Source: DATJPY01 sp035506135
GTDB taxonomy: Bacteria; Myxococcota_A; UBA9160; PR03
Assembly (NCBI GenBank): GCA_035506135.1
Contig: DATJPY010000115.1
Location: 1-43,946 of the forward strand
DNA length: 43,946 nucleotides
Direction: 5' to 3'
The notes under the pieces were generated by a model, which did not search any database, was not told where the DNA came from, and saw nothing but the letters and a program-made list of their open reading frames with translations. Position 1 is the first letter of the stretch. Each line of letters starts with the position of its first letter. The position numbers and the translations under genes are program-made. Below are positions 39,540-43,946 of the stretch, piece after piece.

Positions 39540-41339
39540 ATGGCGGGCCCATTGGACCTCGGTTCGGCGCCGACTTCAAGCCCGATCTCGCGCGGGCGAG
39601 CGGGATCGCTGCTCCTCCTCGCGGCAATCCTCTCGCAGCCGGCGGCGGCAACCGCTGAAGCGCCTTCGCCTTCCGATCCGAGCCGAGCCGGCCGGCAAGA
39701 GACCGTGATCGACCTGCAACTCGACTGGCAGTCGAGCACAGTCGAGATCGAGGACGGCTCGGGGCGGCGCGGACGCGCCACCCTGATCGACCTGAATCCC
39801 CGAGTGCACGCCTGGCTCCTGCTGACACTCGGGTGGGAGGGAAGCCCGGCCCCGGAGACCTACCACTTGGAGAACCCGGATGCCCCGAGCCAGCGCGTGC
39901 GCCTCGATCCCGGCCACCCGGTGGGCGTGGTCCTCGAGAGCCCCGGCGGCGCCGCGATGCGCTGCGACCTGTGGTCGGTGACGAGCCGCGAGGGTCTCGC
40001 GCAGGCGAAGGCGTCGCCCACGCCCTACGCACCGCTGTGCCGTGAGCGGCTCTACCTCCGCCAGCAGGAAGCGGGGCACCGCACGATGAAGGAGCGCGCT
40101 GCCGACCTGCTGCGCGACCACGTCTGGGGCGGCGCCAAGATCACCGAGCTGGTACGCGATACCTTTTTCAAGGATGCGTGGCTCGAGCGGGCACCCCTCA
40201 CGCGCGAGTCCGGGTCGGAGACGCATCGCGCTGGCGAGCCGGCGTGGGCCGAGATCGATCCTGAGCTCGCCGACGAGCGCGTGGAGCCCAGCGAGCTCGG
40301 GATCGACACGGCGCGCGAGCCCGACGGCAAGCTCACCGTCGGGCATTGGTACCCGGTCAACGGCAACCCCGGGATCTTCGTCAGCGCCGTCACGCCGCGG
40401 GCGATCTCACAGAAGGTGATGGCGGGCGTCGCCCATCCGGTGAATCCGCTCGATCCGGTGGAGGTCGACGCGCTGGCCTACCTGGTCGCCTTCGATCTCG
40501 ATCGCTTCGATCTCCGCTTCTCGCTCGGCACCGAGCACCCGCGCGTGGACTGGTCCGACCGCGTCCTCCCGCAGGTGCGCGACCCCTCGCTGCCGGGCCC
40601 CGACGGAATCGGGACGATCGCGCCGCTGGTGCGCACGGGCATGGTGTCGCCGGCCGCGAAGATCCGGGTGGCAGCCACCTTCACGGGCGGCTTCAAGCGG
40701 CTGCACGGCGCGATGCGGTGGGGCGCGCTGGCGCTGGTCGACCATGGGAGCCACTACGGCTTCATCGAGAACGGCGTGGTGTTGAGCCGCCTCCAGCCCG
40801 GCCTCGCCACCGCGCTGGCGTTCGATGATGGGCGCGTCGAGGTCGAGACGTGGAGCGAGTCCGACGAACGAGAGGTCGAGCGCGTGCGCTTTGCGCGCCA
40901 GAACGGCGTCCCCCTGATCGAGCGGAACCCGGCGACCGGCCGCTCCGAGCCCGGTGCGCTCGTCACCCAGTGGGGGCCGGGCAACTGGTCGGGCTCCGAG
41001 GACAAGCACCTCCGCACCCTGCGCGCAGGCCTCTGTCTGCTGGAGGACGCCGGCAATCGCTTTCTCGTGTATGGCTACTTCTCGAGCGCGACCCCTTCCG
41101 CGATGGCCACGGTGTTCCAGGGCTACGGCTGCCGCTACGCCATGCTGCTCGACATGAACGCCCTCGAGCACACCTACATGGCGCTGTATCGAGAGCAGGA
41201 CGGCAAGTTCCTGATCCAGCACCTGATCCAGGGCATGAGCCAGCTCGACACCGCCGTCGACGGCCAGTACCTGCCGCGCTTCGTCGCCTTCCCCGACAAC
41301 CGCGACTTCTTCTACCTGCTGCGGAGGCAGGCGCCGTGA
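39540..41339 (+). CDS. Large exported protein, phosphodiester-glycosidase-like C-terminus
   Basis: 599 residues. An N-terminal signal-like helix (about 20-40) follows an unusually long polar leader. The body contains AKITELVRDTFFKDAW, then from about residue 395 MRWGALALVDHGSHYGFIENGVVLSR, quoted in parts (MRWGALALVDHG, YGFIENGVVLSR). Later come LVYGYFSSATPSAMATVFQ and GCRYAMLLDMNALEHTYMAL. The last two resemble the NAGPA/DUF2233 phosphodiester glycosidase fold, but the match is loose. Ribosome binding site weak. Its stop overlaps the next gene start (GTGA), so the two are probably made together. Confidence 0.65.
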   Translation: MAGPLDLGSAPTSSPISRGRAGSLLLLAAILSQPAAATAEAPSPSDPSRAGRQETVIDLQLDWQSSTVEIEDGSGRRGRATLIDLNPRVHAWLLLTLGWEGSPAPETYHLENPDAPSQRVRLDPGHPVGVVLESPGGAAMRCDLWSVTSREGLAQAKASPTPYAPLCRERLYLRQQEAGHRTMKERAADLLRDHVWGGAKITELVRDTFFKDAWLERAPLTRESGSETHRAGEPAWAEIDPELADERVEPSELGIDTAREPDGKLTVGHWYPVNGNPGIFVSAVTPRAISQKVMAGVAHPVNPLDPVEVDALAYLVAFDLDRFDLRFSLGTEHPRVDWSDRVLPQVRDPSLPGPDGIGTIAPLVRTGMVSPAAKIRVAATFTGGFKRLHGAMRWGALALVDHGSHYGFIENGVVLSRLQPGLATALAFDDGRVEVETWSESDEREVERVRFARQNGVPLIERNPATGRSEPGALVTQWGPGNWSGSEDKHLRTLRAGLCLLEDAGNRFLVYGYFSSATPSAMATVFQGYGCRYAMLLDMNALEHTYMALYREQDGKFLIQHLIQGMSQLDTAVDGQYLPRFVAFPDNRDFFYLLRRQAP

Positions 41340-42385
41340 GGCGACGCGCGAGAGCCCTGTGGCTGGGATCGGCGCTGTTGCTCGTCGCCGTCGTCGCGGT
41401 GCGGGCCGCGGACCGCACGCTCGCCGAGCGCAACGAGGCGCTCTTCGCGGAGCTCCAGCAGGTCCACGGGCTCACCGCCGCGCAGATGGACGCCGTGCGC
41501 AGGATCTTCGCGCGGTCCGGCTTCATGGGTCAGGGGAATCCGGCGATCACGCGCCATCCGATCAGCGAGGAGGCATGCCGGGACTCGCTCGACCAGAAAG
41601 GCGTCTCGTACGAGAACCCGGAGTTCGCGTCGATCTGCGCCGCCCCCTACATGGCGCCGCTCTACGACCCGTCGCACCAGCGGCCCGAGGACGCGAACGC
41701 CTGCATCGACCAGTTCGAGTTCCCCGACATCCCGTGCACCTACCCCGTCGTCTGGGTGCGCGCGCGCGAGGCGGCGGAGCTGTGCGAGGCCGTCGGGAAG
41801 CGCATCTGCGACGCGCACGAGTGGGAGGGCGCCTGCGCCGGCGCGCTCGAGCCTCCGGACTATCGCTTCGACCTGGCGAAGGGCGTGAGCGCGAACGCCG
41901 CCGTCGAGCGCATGCGCCAGGCGCACAACCACGCCTTCGCCGCGACCAAGTCGTGGAGCTACGGGCCCGAGTACCGGACGGGCGTGTGCGCCACCTCCAG
42001 CCACAAGAGCCCGGAGTGCAACGGCGGGAGCTGGAGCCAGTGCGGATCGAACACGTTCCCGACCGGCTCGTTCCCCGGCTGCAAGAGCCCGCTCGGCGTC
42101 TACGATCTGAACGGGAACGCGGCCGAGCACATGAACCTTCCGCTCGACCCGAGCCAGATGGCGAGCCGCGGCAGCCGCGAGCTCGGCTACACCGAGATGA
42201 AGGGGAGCTGGTTCGTCTTCGGGGACTACCGCGCGCACGAGGACTGGTGCCGCTGGCGGGCGCCGTTCTGGCACGGAAGCCGCGTCATGGATCCCCACAG
42301 CCACGCGAACTACCACCTCGGCTTCCGCTGCTGCAAGACCCTCGACGCCGCGCAGACGGCCTCGCCGCAGCCGACGCCTCGCTGA
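41336..42385 (+). CDS. Exported SUMF1/formylglycine-generating-enzyme-like protein
   Basis: 349 residues. An N-terminal signal or anchor helix (about 6-22) precedes a Cys-rich FGE-sulfatase (SUMF1) domain. Blocks are VWVRAREAAELCEAVGKRIC, DAHEWEGACAG, LGVYDLNGNAAEHMN, MKGSWFVFGDY and HLGFRCCK. These match the family's core. About a dozen Cys suggest periplasmic disulfides. Many members are structural or catalytic on other substrates, so formylglycine formation is not assured, and no sulfatase gene is near. GTG start coupled to the upstream exported protein. Confidence 0.82.
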   Translation: MRRRARALWLGSALLLVAVVAVRAADRTLAERNEALFAELQQVHGLTAAQMDAVRRIFARSGFMGQGNPAITRHPISEEACRDSLDQKGVSYENPEFASICAAPYMAPLYDPSHQRPEDANACIDQFEFPDIPCTYPVVWVRAREAAELCEAVGKRICDAHEWEGACAGALEPPDYRFDLAKGVSANAAVERMRQAHNHAFAATKSWSYGPEYRTGVCATSSHKSPECNGGSWSQCGSNTFPTGSFPGCKSPLGVYDLNGNAAEHMNLPLDPSQMASRGSRELGYTEMKGSWFVFGDYRAHEDWCRWRAPFWHGSRVMDPHSHANYHLGFRCCKTLDAAQTASPQPTPR

Positions 42386-42499
42386 GCCCTGCGACTGCGT
42401 CGCCGCTCCTTCCCTCGGGCCGGGTGTGGCATCATGACTCACGCGGATGACGGATTGCCCCGGCCGGGGGCTCTCTCGCGCTCCAAGGCGGGCCCGCGG

Positions 42500-42515
42500 T
42501 GGCACGAAACCTGCG
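42500..42515 (+). promoter_or_regulatory. Sigma-54-like site before the NtrC-type gene
   Basis: TGGCACGAAACCTGCG is a very good -24/-12 match. However, the predicted start (near 42526) lies only three bases before the ATG and downstream of the GGAGG ribosome binding site (42515-42519). It may be fortuitous, drive a leaderless or shorter product, or be an autoregulatory binding site. Confidence 0.35.
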
Positions 42516-42528
42516 GAGGGAAGGAGGA

Positions 42529-43923
<1,395 letters not shown>

Positions 43924-43946
43924 CGAGCTTCCGCCGCGAGTGGCTA

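Overview
The window is about 44 kb of very GC-rich bacterial DNA (roughly 70% G+C by eye) with dense, often translationally coupled genes and heavy use of GTG starts. There is a complete cbb3 oxidase operon, several two-component proteins, sigma-54 signals, a FixL/FixJ-like pair and an outer-membrane beta-barrel. Together these point to a Gram-negative bacterium able to respire at low oxygen. A deltaproteobacterial-type lineage such as Myxococcota is my best guess, but no rRNA or other phylogenetic marker confirms it. I saw no tRNA, rRNA, CRISPR array, insertion sequence or prophage.

Layout. 1-3.5 kb: a partial zinc-ribbon protein on the minus strand, a GT39-like membrane glycosyltransferase and a B12-binding radical SAM protein. 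3.7-6.2 kb (minus): response regulator, histidine kinase and signal peptidase I, ending in a strong hairpin. 6.3-13.4 kb: FtsH, Hsp20, PEP synthase, a CBS/zinc-finger protein and a baeRF-like protein. 13.5-20.6 kb (minus): ccoNOQP-ccoGHIS. 20.9-24.4 kb: a beta-barrel protein, two paralogous diiron ferritin-like proteins with a zinc-ribbon partner, and a CBS protein. 24.5-28.6 kb: globin-coupled histidine kinase, short Hsp20-like protein and Lon-like protease. 28.7-35.5 kb: rtcB, acetyl-CoA synthetase, pyruvate dehydrogenase E1alpha, E1beta and E2, and an acyl carrier protein. 35.5-38.5 kb: solitary GroEL, a CarS-like membrane enzyme and an HPF/cold-shock fusion. 38.5-42.4 kb: three exported proteins, one SUMF1-like. 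42.5-43.9 kb: an NtrC-type sigma-54 activator.

The most striking observation is a repeated promoter signature. Close matches to the sigma-54 -24/-12 consensus (TGGCACG-N4-TTGCA) lie at the right distance and orientation before at least nine transcription units: hsp20, ppsA, the baeRF gene, ccoN, the beta-barrel gene, the CBS gene, rtcB, groEL and the HPF/cold-shock gene. Weaker matches precede carS-like and the diiron operon. From about 8.7 to 38 kb the window therefore looks like one sigma-54 stress and microaerobic regulon. It combines protein quality control (Hsp20, GroEL, Lon), ribosome and RNA maintenance (HPF, baeRF, RtcB), high-affinity respiration (cbb3) and two-carbon/pyruvate metabolism (Acs, PDH, PpsA). 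An oxygen- or redox-sensing globin-coupled kinase sits inside it and an NtrC-type activator lies at its edge. That these two work together is inference.
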